A stretch of DNA of 58,587 bases from NCBI GenBank assembly GCA_024277285.1, contig JAJRVM010000140.1, forward strand, positions 1 through 58,587, given 5' to 3'. Source of the DNA: Planctomycetota bacterium (GTDB lineage: Bacteria > Planctomycetota > Planctomycetia > Pirellulales > Pirellulaceae). Position numbers and translations under genes: made by a program. Below the pieces are notes generated by a model. The model was given only the letters and a program-made list of their open reading frames with translations, ran no database searches and was not told where the DNA came from. Below are positions 27,191 to 36,147 of the stretch, piece after piece; position 1 is the first letter of the stretch, and each line of letters opens with the position of its first letter.

Positions 27191-30100
27191 ATGATCGGAC
27201 ATGGAAGTCCGTATTCAACCTGCGTGTCTTTAACGCGTTGGACATGGCACAGGAAGTGCCTTTCCCTGCGGCTGTTGCCGTGGTGCGTAGTGCTTTGCGC
27301 ACTCGTCACGCTCCGATTCTGCGGTGTGGCCAATGCCCAGGCCGTGGATCTTCGTTTGCGCGTGGCGTGGGGTGGTGGCACGGCACGACAGTGGCACGGA
27401 TCGCTGTCTGTCCAGCACGGGAGTTTTTCTCGGCTCAGCTACCTCGGTTTAGACGCCGACGAAACGGCTACGATTTACCTGGAAAAAGACACGATTCAGA
27501 TCGCGCAACGATCGGCGCAAGACTACGACGGCATCGACATTCAGGTAAACGGCACTCGCCAGACCAAGTTGACGCTGGAAATCGCGCCGGTCACGAACCC
27601 GGAAGAACAGCAGCGGATTGAGATCCCTCTTGAGGAATTGATCAAGGGCTATCGCTTGGTGGCGCTCGATTCACACGGCAACCAGGCACTGATTCAGCGG
27701 GTCGGCGGTGATCAGTTACGCACGACATTCGACCGGTCGTCTTTGGTCTTCGCTCCCGGCGAGACTTTCGAGTTTGAAGTGACGCCGCACCAGACCGGCA
27801 TCGACGATCTGTCGAACCTTCGCTGCAAGATCCAACTGTTTCGCACAGGCAGCGACGAGCCGTTGTGGGAAAAGAGCGAGTTGTTGACGCCCGATTCTGA
27901 CAACCAACTGCAATCGCTTGGTCCGATTTCCGTGCCATTGCCCGATATCGAGGGCGTTTGCCAGATCGTTATCTCGGTTTTTCGCAAGCGGTTCCAGGAC
28001 ACCTTTGTCCGTTCCAGGCCACTGCTGCAACGGCAGATCCAAGTGGTCGTGGTAGATCCCAAACCGCCCGTGCCGGGCACGAAGACGTGGAAGCTGGTCG
28101 ACACGATCGACCCGAATCAGGCCGGCTGGCGCGAGTGGCTTGCACGCGTTCCCAAGATCCCGTTGTTGCCCGACTTTCTGCAGGAACCGCTTGGAAACAA
28201 TAAATCCAAGATCCTTCGCCACGATGGCCGCGAACTGGTTGAGCTGGCAGCGGGTGGCTGGCAAGCCTATCCGACCTCAACGGGCGAGACCGGCAAGCCA
28301 CATGTTCTGGAAGTGGAATACCCGAGCGACGTTGCACAGACGTTGGGTATCAGCATTTTGGAACCGAACGCGGCTGGCAAAGTCGTACCGTTAGGGTTGG
28401 ACAGTGGCGTAGACGTAACTCAAGAAGAGACCGCGGGCACGCCGAAGATGCTGCGGCACCGGCTCATCTTTTGGCCACGCACCTCAGCACCTCTGGTTCT
28501 GTTGACGAACCGACGTGATGGTCAACCGGCCGTATTCGGAAAGATCCGCATCTATGCTGGTCCAGACATGCTGCCGCCAGCTCCACGCACCGAAACGCGA
28601 CTATTGAAATCGCCTCGCCTGCTTGCCGCCTATTTTGATCGGCCGCTTTTCCCAGAGAATTTCACGGCCCCCGAAGCGGTCGACCCGCCGAGTGGACGCA
28701 GCCTAAAAGACTGGGTTACATTCTATGACGGCGCTCAGCGACTGATCGAGTACTTGCGACACGTCGGTTACAACGGAGCGATCATCTCGGTGGCCTGCCA
28801 AGGCGGAACGATCTATCCCAGCAAGCTTCTCCGTCCGATCCCCAAATACGACACCGGCACTTTCTTCGCATCGGGACAAGACCCGGTGCGCAAAGACATC
28901 CTCGAGATGCTCTTTCGACTCTTCGACCGTGAAGGCTTGACGCTGGTACCGGCCGTCCATTTCTCGTCAACACTCGAGGAACTGGAAATTCAGCTGCGCC
29001 GTGATCCGAAACGCTCGGAGGGCATTGCACTGGTCGATGAACAGGGAAACCGATGGCAAGATTCTTATGCCGTCAATCGGGGCATGGCCCCTCACTACAA
29101 CCCCTTGGACCGCCGCGTGCAAACCGCGATGCGTCACGTGTTGAGCGAAATCACGGACCGTTACAACCACCATCGGTCCTTCGGTGGGCTTTCGCTGCAA
29201 CTGGGGCCCGATACCTACGCACTACTGCCTGGCGAACCATGGGGCAACGATTCGGTCACGCGTAAGCGGTTCGAGCAGGAAACAGGGCGGTCCACGCAAA
29301 CTGCTTCGCATGAGGTGGCTGGCGGATTCCGATCACGTGACCACCAACGACGTTGGCTTGAGTGGCGTTCACGCGTGTTGACTCAGTTCTATCGGGACAT
29401 CCTCGAAGACATTAGGGCCCAGCGCCAAGATGCGCGGCTGTTCCTGTTGACCGGTGATATCTTCACCAACCCCGGTTTGCAAGCGATGTTGCAGCCGACC
29501 ATTCCGAATCGATTGCATCTCGACGAGGCCTTATTGCAGCTGGGAATCGCCCCGGAGCATTTCACTGGCCAGCAACAAATCGTCTTCTTTCGGCCCGAAC
29601 GCATCGCTCCCCGTACGCCACTGGCGAAACAAGCCATCAATATCAACCTAGGCACGAATTCGGCGGCCGACCATACGTTTGGCAACGTCGCACCGGCCGC
29701 TAGTCTCTTCTACCACGAGCGTTTAACGCTCTCGTTGCCCTCCTTCGATGTACAAAGCCCGTTTGGCCCGAAAAACACGCGCACCGTCTTGTTCGCACAC
29801 GTCGCGCCGTCAGCGGAATATAATCGACAACGTTTTGTACATCACCTGGCGCTGCGCGATGTCCAGCTATTTGCCGACGGCGGCTGGATGCTTCCCCTTG
29901 GCCAGGAAGACTCGCTTCGTGACTTGTTTGAAACGATTTCGTACCTGCCCGCGCAGGAGTTTGTTACCGTCACACCCAAGGAAACGACGCTCCCAACGCA
30001 GCCCTTGGTGGTTCGCACTCTGGCCCACGACGGCAAGACCTATATCTATGTCGTTAACGACTCGCCCTGGGATGTGACGGCGGAAGTCGATATACGCTCT

Positions 30101-31117
30101 CCACAATCGTGCGAACTCGAGTCGCTATGCAAACGCCCCTTAACGTCGCCGATTTGGATGGACGGGCGATTGACCTGGACACTCGACCTAGAGCCGTTCG
30201 ATGTTGTCGCAGCCACTATTTCCAACGACCAGGCGAGTGTCGAGACATGGCGAGTGTCCGTTGATCGAGCGACCTTGGTCCAGCTTCGCCGGAAGGTCGA
30301 GGCACTCAAGATGCGGGCCCTGAAACTGGATCGACCTGAGCCGATCAAAGTGCTGGCGAACCCCAGCTTCGAGGGTGCTGCCGATCGGCTCCCGGGCTGG
30401 ATCCACTTCCAAGGCGGTGGTACCACGATCGAACCGGACGCCAGCACTTTCTTTGAAGGCAAGCAGTCACTGAAGATGGTCAGCAATGGCCCGGTAGCAT
30501 GGGTGCGCAGCGATCCTTTCGATCCTCCCGACACGGGCCGCATCGCCGTTGTCGTGCGACTGCGCACCGACACGCCCGACGAACAACCGCTGCTGCGTCT
30601 GGCGATCGATGGTAAGTATCTCGACGGCAAGCCCTATTACGCCCCCTTCAATGTGGGGCGCAACGCGAATGTGGCACCGATCAGCAACGATTGGGGCGCC
30701 AAGCCCTACGTGCTGTTGATCAGCGATCTTCCCGTTGACCAATTGGCTAACATACGCGTGGGATTCGACTTGATGGGAGCCGGCAGCGTGTGGGTCGATG
30801 ACGTCCACGTTTATGATCGCTGGTTCCCCAAGCATGAACAAGATAACTTGATGATCATGCGCGGGTTGGCTGCGCGGTCGTTGAGTATGGGCAGGATCAC
30901 CGACTGCCGACGTATTCTCAATGGCTACTGGCCCCAATTTCTGATGCAACATATCGCGGCGGAAGCTCTCAAAGTTGCGGAAGTGCCAGCCGACAACCCG
31001 CACGCCGGCGCCGCTTTCCCTCCTCCACAACCCAAGCCGAACGCCGAAGCAACATCGATGCTCGATCGAATGAAGAAGAGCTTACCCAGCAAGGTGTTCC
31101 CCTTCCGACTCCGCTAA
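27191..31117 (+). CDS. Large secreted protein, probable glycoside-hydrolase-like barrel with C-terminal carbohydrate-binding-like domain
   Basis: 1308 residues. A long N-terminal basic region is followed by a hydrophobic signal (LLPWCVVLCALVTLRFCGVA, cleavage near ANAQA). Residues about 50-470 look like beta-sandwich domains. From about 475 to 800 the text resembles a TIM-barrel hydrolase of the 'family 10 glycosylhydrolase' type common in planctomycetes (LIEYLRHVGYNGAIISVACQ, EGLTLVPAVHFSS, NPLDRRVQTAMRHVLSEITD, GLSLQLGPDTYALLPGEPWG). The part from about 1060 to 1215 (VLANPSFEGA...GWIHFQGG, EGKQSLKMVSNG, SVWVDDVHVYDRW) reads like a carbohydrate-binding jelly roll. The catalytic residues cannot be assigned. 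It lies 620 bases downstream of the polysaccharide genes on the same strand. Confidence 0.72.
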   Translation: MIGHGSPYSTCVSLTRWTWHRKCLSLRLLPWCVVLCALVTLRFCGVANAQAVDLRLRVAWGGGTARQWHGSLSVQHGSFSRLSYLGLDADETATIYLEKDTIQIAQRSAQDYDGIDIQVNGTRQTKLTLEIAPVTNPEEQQRIEIPLEELIKGYRLVALDSHGNQALIQRVGGDQLRTTFDRSSLVFAPGETFEFEVTPHQTGIDDLSNLRCKIQLFRTGSDEPLWEKSELLTPDSDNQLQSLGPISVPLPDIEGVCQIVISVFRKRFQDTFVRSRPLLQRQIQVVVVDPKPPVPGTKTWKLVDTIDPNQAGWREWLARVPKIPLLPDFLQEPLGNNKSKILRHDGRELVELAAGGWQAYPTSTGETGKPHVLEVEYPSDVAQTLGISILEPNAAGKVVPLGLDSGVDVTQEETAGTPKMLRHRLIFWPRTSAPLVLLTNRRDGQPAVFGKIRIYAGPDMLPPAPRTETRLLKSPRLLAAYFDRPLFPENFTAPEAVDPPSGRSLKDWVTFYDGAQRLIEYLRHVGYNGAIISVACQGGTIYPSKLLRPIPKYDTGTFFASGQDPVRKDILEMLFRLFDREGLTLVPAVHFSSTLEELEIQLRRDPKRSEGIALVDEQGNRWQDSYAVNRGMAPHYNPLDRRVQTAMRHVLSEITDRYNHHRSFGGLSLQLGPDTYALLPGEPWGNDSVTRKRFEQETGRSTQTASHEVAGGFRSRDHQRRWLEWRSRVLTQFYRDILEDIRAQRQDARLFLLTGDIFTNPGLQAMLQPTIPNRLHLDEALLQLGIAPEHFTGQQQIVFFRPERIAPRTPLAKQAININLGTNSAADHTFGNVAPAASLFYHERLTLSLPSFDVQSPFGPKNTRTVLFAHVAPSAEYNRQRFVHHLALRDVQLFADGGWMLPLGQEDSLRDLFETISYLPAQEFVTVTPKETTLPTQPLVVRTLAHDGKTYIYVVNDSPWDVTAEVDIRSPQSCELESLCKRPLTSPIWMDGRLTWTLDLEPFDVVAATISNDQASVETWRVSVDRATLVQLRRKVEALKMRALKLDRPEPIKVLANPSFEGAADRLPGWIHFQGGGTTIEPDASTFFEGKQSLKMVSNGPVAWVRSDPFDPPDTGRIAVVVRLRTDTPDEQPLLRLAIDGKYLDGKPYYAPFNVGRNANVAPISNDWGAKPYVLLISDLPVDQLANIRVGFDLMGAGSVWVDDVHVYDRWFPKHEQDNLMIMRGLAARSLSMGRITDCRRILNGYWPQFLMQHIAAEALKVAEVPADNPHAGAAFPPPQPKPNAEATSMLDRMKKSLPSKVFPFRLR

Positions 31118-31143
31118 ACACCTGCGCCGCTGCAACAAGAAAA

Positions 31144-31177
31144 CGATCTGCCATCGATACGTGACCTCGGCAGATCG
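31144..31177. terminator. Stem-loop between convergent genes
   Basis: CGATCTGCC and GGCAGATCG form a perfect nine-base stem around a 16-base loop, between the convergent large secreted-protein and HIT genes. No T-run follows, so it is perhaps a bidirectional, factor-dependent or stabilising structure. Confidence 0.4.
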
Positions 31178-31203
31178 AGCAGGTAAGCAACTTTGGGACG
31201 GCG

Positions 31204-31548
31204 CTATCCCGGCGGCCACTTCATCGGTCGACCGGCAAGGAGATGGAAGTGGAGGTGAGGCACAAGCTGGCCACCTTCCTTGCCGCAGTTGCAGACGACG
31301 CGAAACCCATCGGATAGCTGAAGCTGCTTTGCCAACCTGGCGATCACCATCAGCAGATGACCCGCCAGTGCGTGGTCTTCGTCTTGCAGCGCGTCGAGCG
31401 ACGGGATTTCTTTCTTCGGGATCAGTAATAGATGCGTCGGCGCTTGCGGATCGATATCGCGGAAGACCAGACAGTGATCGTCTTGGAAGATAATGTCGGC
31501 CGGGATCTCGCCATCGATAATCTTCTTGAAAATCGTCTTTTCCGTCAT
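31204..31548 (-). CDS. HIT-family hydrolase (HinT-like)
   Basis: 114 residues, the usual HinT length. It begins MTEKTIFKKIIDGEIPADII, has FRDIDPQAPTHLLLIPKK and ends with the histidine triad HLHFHLLAGR. These enzymes hydrolyse adenosine phosphoramidates and acyl-AMP adducts in the cytoplasm. The usual GQSVYH before the triad reads GGQLVPH here. ATG 31548, monocistronic. Confidence 0.93.
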   Translation of the reverse strand: MTEKTIFKKIIDGEIPADIIFQDDHCLVFRDIDPQAPTHLLLIPKKEIPSLDALQDEDHALAGHLLMVIARLAKQLQLSDGFRVVCNCGKEGGQLVPHLHFHLLAGRPMKWPPG

Positions 31549-31806
31549 GTCTAGCTCCCTTCACCGTCAGAACGTTTCTTCAAAATTTGCGGAGCGGTTT
31601 GGAGCCCGAATGTCGCTTGGCTCTGCTCGACAGTCGAGGTTGAATTTGAACTGATTGTGCGCCGTGAACGGTTACGATTTCCAAAGCACTTACTCAGTCG
31701 ATCTTGCCGGCCAATTTCACTCGGATGATTTGCCCGTACGGAATAGACCATTTTGGTTCTCGGGCACTTGCGTTTTCGAAGGCAATGGCCGATCGCTACC
31801 TTCTGC

Positions 31807-32133
31807 TCATTTGTCGGCTACCGGCACCATCGCCTCGGCGCTCACGCGCGCTCGGGGGCGTCGGGTTCGTCGTTTTGGCTTGACGTTGGTCCATTCCTTG
31901 GTAAGCGTTTCAAAGACTTCAGGTGACTCGTACCGTACCACGTCTTTACCTTCGGGCATGGGCCCGATCAGGCCGCGAAAGACGGGCATCCCTCGCAGTG
32001 CCAAGTCGGTACTGCAATCGTCGATACCGATCTGGGTGTGGAGTTCCAGCAACGCATCTGGAGAAGGATAGTCCTTGATTCGCAGAGTGCCATCCGTGCC
32101 TCGCGTGACGACACGCGTTGTATTCTTGGTCAT
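31807..32133 (-). CDS. Hypothetical basic-tailed protein
   Basis: 108 residues from ATG 32133, with GAGGA eight to nine bases upstream. A longer open frame to 32226 lacks such a site. The front part (TRVVTRGTDGTLRIKDYPSP, IGIDDCSTDLALRGMPVF) has no family I know. The tail is strongly basic (KPKRRTRRPRARVSAEA), suggesting nucleic-acid contact or a disordered end. Function unknown. Confidence 0.55.
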   Translation of the reverse strand: MTKNTTRVVTRGTDGTLRIKDYPSPDALLELHTQIGIDDCSTDLALRGMPVFRGLIGPMPEGKDVVRYESPEVFETLTKEWTNVKPKRRTRRPRARVSAEAMVPVADK

Positions 32134-32691
32134 ATTCGTTGTTTCCTCAATTGCCCGCAGTTTTCCGAGAAGACGCGGCCTTCGTGACGCACCATTAGCC
32201 GACCGCTGGAGTGTGGTATCGGACACGGAAGGAGCCGAGGCTGACGGAAACTGAGGCTCGAGTCACACCACATGCATCCGCCAGAATCGGCACATCGCGC
32301 GCCGGTGATGCGGCCGCCCCAAGCCGACATTACCCTGCTTGCCTACCGGTGGTTGGTAGCAATTATCCGACCGATAGGGCATCGTGGGAATGAAATAACC
32401 GGCGAAGATTAAGGAGATGCACGCTTCTCGCTCATGCGCCGGTCAGCGCGATTCTACCGACCCTACCGATCAACAACAGCGGATCGCGCGCCAGCCCGTT
32501 TCTGCCGTGGCAACTAAGGGCCGCGAGGTGGCTCGTCCGCCGGGTCAATCGATCCGTCGTGGAGCCGCGCTACTTCCTCGGCTTTCAGCCATGATCACAA
32601 GAGTCGAAGTTGGCGTTCGCTGAGGGCGCGGCGCGCTGGATCCGTTCGTTACGGTCGTATTTGTCGAAGCCGTCGGCAGGGTCCGCGATTT
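32134..32691. other. Intergenic, nothing recognised
   Basis: 558 bases. Open frames are short and without ribosome sites or family likeness. Confidence 0.35.
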
Positions 32692-33279
32692 TCAATCGCC
32701 GCAGCCAGCTTCGTGAAGTTGCGATTGTCGCACAAGTGTGTTGGTATCGGTGTGTTCGAACACGTTGCCGTAGATGTCGACCATCGTTGTCTCGGCGTAA
32801 TGCAGTTCATTGCCGGAAAGCGTGATGGCGTGCTTGAACGAGAGTGTCTTGGCCTCGGCGTGCATGAAAGGCGATTGCACAACGTCCCAGGCATCGTCAC
32901 CCTCTTTTGACTCGACATTCAGGCAGACCTTTCCATCGCTGTCGGTGGCGGCTGTGCCTCCGGCGAGCAGGCAGACGGCGCGCGGGATTGCCAGCGACTG
33001 CATCACAATGTCGCGCTCGGCATCCCACATCCAGTAACCGGTCTGATCATGAAAAACCTGGTCGTCGGCCTTCCGGCGAACCACTTGCAGGTAACGGATC
33101 GCGGCGAGTTGTTGTTTTTCCGCATTCGTTGCATACCCGATCCCCTCGAAAACGATCGTCTCGTAATAGGGGTTCTCTTCCTTGCCTTCGGGATCGGGGG
33201 CGATGTCCATCCCTTTGTCGCCCGTCCAAGTACCGATCAGGCCGGCCAGCGGCCCATAATCAAAGCTCTCTTCTGACAT
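32692..33279 (-). CDS. Heme-binding beta-barrel (nitrobindin/THAP4-like, FABP-type) protein
   Basis: 195 residues from ATG 33279 (AAAGGA upstream). A long upstream open extension to 33522 is Arg/Pro-rich and not family-like. The start DYGPLAGLIGTWTGDKGMDI corresponds to the barrel opening PLxxLxGxWxG typical of the domain. YYETIVFEGIGYATNAEKQQ, HDQTGYWMWDAERDIVMQSL and ELHYAETTMVDIYGNVFEHT supply the strands. In the family such barrels bind ferric heme through a C-terminal His; here the candidates are in FEHTDTNT or LHEAGCGD. The physiological role is unknown. Confidence 0.75.
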   Translation of the reverse strand: MSEESFDYGPLAGLIGTWTGDKGMDIAPDPEGKEENPYYETIVFEGIGYATNAEKQQLAAIRYLQVVRRKADDQVFHDQTGYWMWDAERDIVMQSLAIPRAVCLLAGGTAATDSDGKVCLNVESKEGDDAWDVVQSPFMHAEAKTLSFKHAITLSGNELHYAETTMVDIYGNVFEHTDTNTLVRQSQLHEAGCGD

Positions 33280-33627
33280 TTCACATGGTCCTTTTCGTTT
33301 GCGGCGCAATCGGTTCGCGGTTCGTAACAGTTTACTCCTGCAGTTGCTCAGGGCATAGGCCGGTGAGCGCGAAACATGCAGCGTCGGAACTGTAAGTGAG
33401 AGCGCAGGTGGACGCTGATCTGTGGTCAGTGACGCCGGGACGCGCGAAAGGATACCCTGCTTCTTTACTGGTGCCGAAAGCGTTTTGAGGGGGCGGTGCG
33501 GGGCGTCGTGACTTGAATTCATGATCTTTGCCCATCATCTTGCGCAGTTTCTCCTGCTGGCCTGCCAGTAAGTCGGTCTTCGCTGGTGGAGTTGTTGATC
33601 CCGTCTTGGTTCTGGGCCTGGCAGGCC

Positions 33628-33845
33628 GATGAGATACCGCGCACAAGCAGCTAGCAGCCGAGGGAAGCAATGCGACGGGCAAGAAGAACCTGGGTTTTTC
33701 TGTTTTTTTGCCCACCATTTTCTTTGCCCTCCAAGGAGCATCACAAGAAGGTCGTCCATGAACGCAACGGGAGAGAAGGGCAAAGAAGATTACGGGCAAA
33801 AAACAGCGCTCGGCGGAACCTCTTCCGATCAGGTGGCCGGTCTGC
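33628..33845 (+). repeat. Family A inverted-repeat element, copy 3 (long form)
   Basis: Shares about 220 bases with 36148-36370. It begins GCCGATGAGATACCGCGC, then TAGCAGCCGAGGGAAGCAAT, the left arm TTTTTTTGCCCACCATTTTC plus TTTGCCC, the centre GTCGTCCATGAACGCAACGG and the right arm GGGCAAAGAAGATTACGGGC plus AAAAAAC. It ends with CTTCCGATCAGGTGGCC. Confidence 0.85.
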
Positions 33846-33869
33846 CATTCTTCGAGCTCATCGAGCGCC

Positions 33870-33925
33870 AAATTGTCAGGCACCTAATCCGGGACAAACT
33901 TGGTCAGATAAGTCGGACCTCGGAC
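33870..33925 (+). repeat. IS-end-like repeat, copy 1
   Basis: AAATTGTCAGGCACCTAATC CGGGACAAACTTGGTCAGAT AAGTCGG. The same run occurs at 36563-36612 (plus strand) and 58449-58502 (minus strand). The TGTCAG start and conserved boundary look like the end of an insertion sequence. Confidence 0.75.
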
Positions 33926-34000
33926 ACGACCCGTCGGTACAAGGAAGAATTTGGACAAAGCAGTTGGAGCAATCCTGGATACTCACGAGGTACACGCTCA

Positions 34001-34468
34001 CTACAAAGTCGCACCGTCTGCGGTCGTACGTTGCCACGCGGTGAGTTCGGCGCGAGTGTGTTGGAATTTGCGTCGTATTTCGCGGATCACGAACTCGACA
34101 TCGCGGGGCGGTGCGATCGGTTTGAAATTAGGGCTCAATAGCTCGCGCAGGGCATCAAGCGTCGTGTGGGGCTCGCCCCCTTTGCGGAAGCCGCCCAACC
34201 AATTCTCCTTCTTGGTGAATTCTTCGAGCCACGTGTAAGGCGAAGTGAGTACAAGGATACCATCCCGATTAAGCCGTTGGTGGATCGACTCGATGAAGCG
34301 TCGCGGATCGGAGAGTCGATCGAGTAGATTCGCCGCGAGGATCAGATCGTAGCCCGTAAACAGCGGCTTGAGATTAGTCGCATCGCCTTGATTGAGGATC
34401 GTCGTACGTGTCTTCTTCAAGTCCATGAGGTGTCCGGGTAGCGATAGCTGCAGGGAGGTGACCAGGAA
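34001..34468 (-). pseudogene. Truncated OvoA C-terminal-type (4-mercaptohistidine N-methyltransferase) gene
   Basis: The reading frame matches only the second half of the OvoA C-terminal-domain family of SAM methyltransferases, which N-methylate 5-thiohistidine to make ovothiol. Visible blocks are NQGDATNLKPLFTGYDLILA, SPYTWLEEFTKKENWLGGFR, EPHTTLDALRELLSPNFKP and EFVIREIRRKFQHTRAELTA. The SAM-binding first half (a DxGCAxG-like motif) is absent. The frame closes at a TAA (34469-34471), beyond which the sequence turns into GC-rich and repeat DNA. An ATG at 34426 could still yield 141 residues, but without the SAM site. Family call is from memory but quite specific. Confidence 0.7.
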
Positions 34469-34646
34469 TTATCGTGCCGCGCCCCGCCCCGCCCGTCTTG
34501 GAATCACGAGGAGGCGGTGGTTATTTCGTTTATGGGTACCTGTTCGCGGCTTACTGCCGTGAACAGGTCCTCTTAATCTTACTCGTACACGGTCTTGGCC
34601 GTGAACGGTTACGTCGGCATTTCACATGTTTGCTCGTATCTGCTAT

Positions 34647-34910
34647 TGTTTCAGTCCCGAAGGGACGACCCTAAACAAGCCCGGGGTGAAGCGACGTGAG
34701 TGGAACGAACGTCGCGTAACCCTGGGTGTTACGAAGAATATCACAGTCAAACCCCGAAGGGATGGCCCAAAAAAGGCGAGGGCCGCCCCGTTGGGGCTTT
34801 TAGGGCGTGTGGGAAGACGCCCCAGGGTTACGCCCATGCTCGCAAGACTCGCATTGTCTTCACCCAGGGCTCGTATGGGGCTGTGCCTTCGGCACGAAAG
34901 AGACTGTGAC
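34647..34910 (-). repeat. Family B hairpin-rich interspersed repeat, copy 2
   Basis: On the minus strand it carries GTGCCGAAGGCACAGCCCCA, TACGAGCCCTGGGTGAAG, CATCCCTTCGGGGTTTGACT, TTCGTAACACCCAGGGTTAC and CGTCCCTTCGGGACTGAAAC, in the same order as 13357-13590, with extra hairpins in between (CCCCAACGGGG). Confidence 0.82.
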
Positions 34911-34950
34911 ATAGCTGAGCCTTCGTGAACGGTTACCGATTAGGATTAAG

Positions 34951-35037
34951 GAGCTCTAACAAAACCTTGTTGGCGCTGGTTGCCGGTACGCGGCAAGGCA
35001 GGTGTTTGGTTTCGAGCTTGACGTTTTGTTAGAACTC
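34951..35037. repeat. attC-like imperfect inverted repeat
   Basis: GAGCTCTAACAAAAC and GTTTTGTTAGAACTC (14 of 15 complementary) flank a 57-base interior with its own TTGCCG/CGGCAA hairpin. TAAC...GTTAG ends with an internal fold recall integron attC sites. The fit to the RYYYAAC/GTTRRRY consensus is imperfect on both ends. Confidence 0.4.
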
Positions 35038-35052
35038 AATAGCTCACGTTAG

Positions 35053-35637
35053 GTGGAGAACCTTGCATTGAATGAAAATGATATTGTTCGGCGCAACGTC
35101 TATGTGAATATGGAACGGGCCGATCTCAACAGCATTCCACACTACACGTTACCGCCGGAGTATCGTTGCAAGTGGTATGAACCGGGTGACGAGCAAGTGT
35201 GGGTCGACATCCACGTTCAGGCAGAGGCGCATGTGCAAGTGACGCTCGATACATACCGCCGTGCTTTCGGTGCGGATGAACAATCACTTCGGGCGCGGCA
35301 GTGTTTCTTGCTCGATCCCCGACGGATGCCAATCGCCACGGCTACGGCTTGGTATGAGGACGACTTTCACGGTCGGCCGTTCGGCCGAGTGCATTGGGTT
35401 GCCGTCGTGCCTGAGTATCAGGGTCGGGGGCTATCGAAGCCGCTACTGGCGATTGTCCTGGAGCGAATGAGTGAATTGGGACACGAGTCGGTTTTCCTCC
35501 GTACATCCACTGGCCGGCTGCCGGCGATTGGCCTGTATCAGAAGTTCGGATTTGGCCCTTCGTTGCATTCGGCGGAGGATCGCGAGGTGTGGCGCCAGCT
35601 AAACGACAAGCTGCGCAGTCCGTTTGATCTTTCGTAG
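35053..35637 (+). CDS. GNAT-family N-acetyltransferase
   Basis: About 194 residues from GTG 35053, or 175 from ATG 35110; the family-like text starts at ERADLNSIPHYTLPPEYRCK. The acetyl-CoA loop is clear: VHWVAVVPEYQGRGLSKPLL (the Q/R-x-x-G-x-G/A motif as QGRGLS). It is followed by FLRTSTGRLPAIGLYQKFGF. The substrate is unknown. It begins 15 bases after an attC-like inverted repeat, which raises the possibility of a captured cassette. Confidence 0.85.
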   Translation: MENLALNENDIVRRNVYVNMERADLNSIPHYTLPPEYRCKWYEPGDEQVWVDIHVQAEAHVQVTLDTYRRAFGADEQSLRARQCFLLDPRRMPIATATAWYEDDFHGRPFGRVHWVAVVPEYQGRGLSKPLLAIVLERMSELGHESVFLRTSTGRLPAIGLYQKFGFGPSLHSAEDREVWRQLNDKLRSPFDLS

Positions 35638-35725
35638 GCGGTATCGAAACCGGTCCACGGCAGCCCGCGCCAGCTACACTCTCGGCGTGCTGGTGACTAT
35701 ACTTCAGCAGAGGAGGGGAGACGCC

Positions 35726-36097
35726 GTGGAAGACGATCGCATGTTGCAAAATCAGCAGATTCGTTTCGACGAGCTGGTTGGCTATGTGCGGTATGCCGGA
35801 GAGCATCAGCGCGATGACGTGCAGCGCGAAGGGGGCTCGACGTATTCGTATGAAATGAAGCTTGGTCGCGAGACGATCCAGCTGGATCCCGTCGCTTTTC
35901 GTATCTTGAGATTCTTGGCGGCTACGCCGTATCGCGCGTACACTCGCCAACGTATTGCCGAGGCGGTTAGCACCGCTCGCTACCAAGTGGACGCGGACTC
36001 GCTGGATGATCATGTTGCTCGACTGCGCGCATCGCTGGGGTTCTTTGGCGACTACGTCCAGAGCGTGCCGCACATTGGCTACCGGTTTCGTGCGTAG
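35726..36097 (+). CDS. Stand-alone OmpR/PhoB-type winged-helix DNA-binding protein
   Basis: 123 residues from GTG 35726, with a strong AGGAGGGGAG before it; the in-frame extension upstream is not needed. The C-terminal 75 residues form a trans_reg_C winged helix (DPVAFRILRFLAATPYRAYT, then RQRIAEAV, SLDDHVARLRASLG and VQSVPHIGYRFRA). No receiver domain precedes it, only about 45 residues with no family. It is therefore either a minimal regulator or a domain lost from a response regulator. It lies 88 bases after the GNAT gene on the same strand. Confidence 0.8.
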   Translation: MEDDRMLQNQQIRFDELVGYVRYAGEHQRDDVQREGGSTYSYEMKLGRETIQLDPVAFRILRFLAATPYRAYTRQRIAEAVSTARYQVDADSLDDHVARLRASLGFFGDYVQSVPHIGYRFRA

Positions 36098-36147
36098 GCG
36101 ACTTGCAGCGGGCCGCTGGTGAAGTTCTTTGTTCTGCGCGTGGAGAG

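Larger units (their letters stand above)
33280..34000. other. Repeat-filled intergenic region
   Basis: 721 bases holding family A copy 3 (33628-33845) and the IS-end-like repeat copy 1 (33870-33925) back to back. A further isolated GGCAAAGATCATG-type half-site lies near 33525-33545. Open frames across it are repeat-derived. Confidence 0.55.
34469..35052. other. Repeat-bearing intergenic region
   Basis: Contains repeat B copy 2 (34647-34910) between two GTGAACGGTTAC motifs (about 34601 and 34924), then the attC-like inverted repeat at 34951-35037 immediately before the GNAT gene. Confidence 0.5.

Noticed and set aside
33629..34141. 170-residue plus-strand frame over repeats A and the IS-end sequence
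   Set aside because: It joins two unrelated repeat families and runs into the antisense of the truncated methyltransferase.
34643..34912. 89-residue minus-strand frame over repeat B, reading ...FFVTPRVTRRS...
   Set aside because: Related translations occur wherever repeat B occurs, with frame changes and different ends. The conservation fits hairpins better than a protein.
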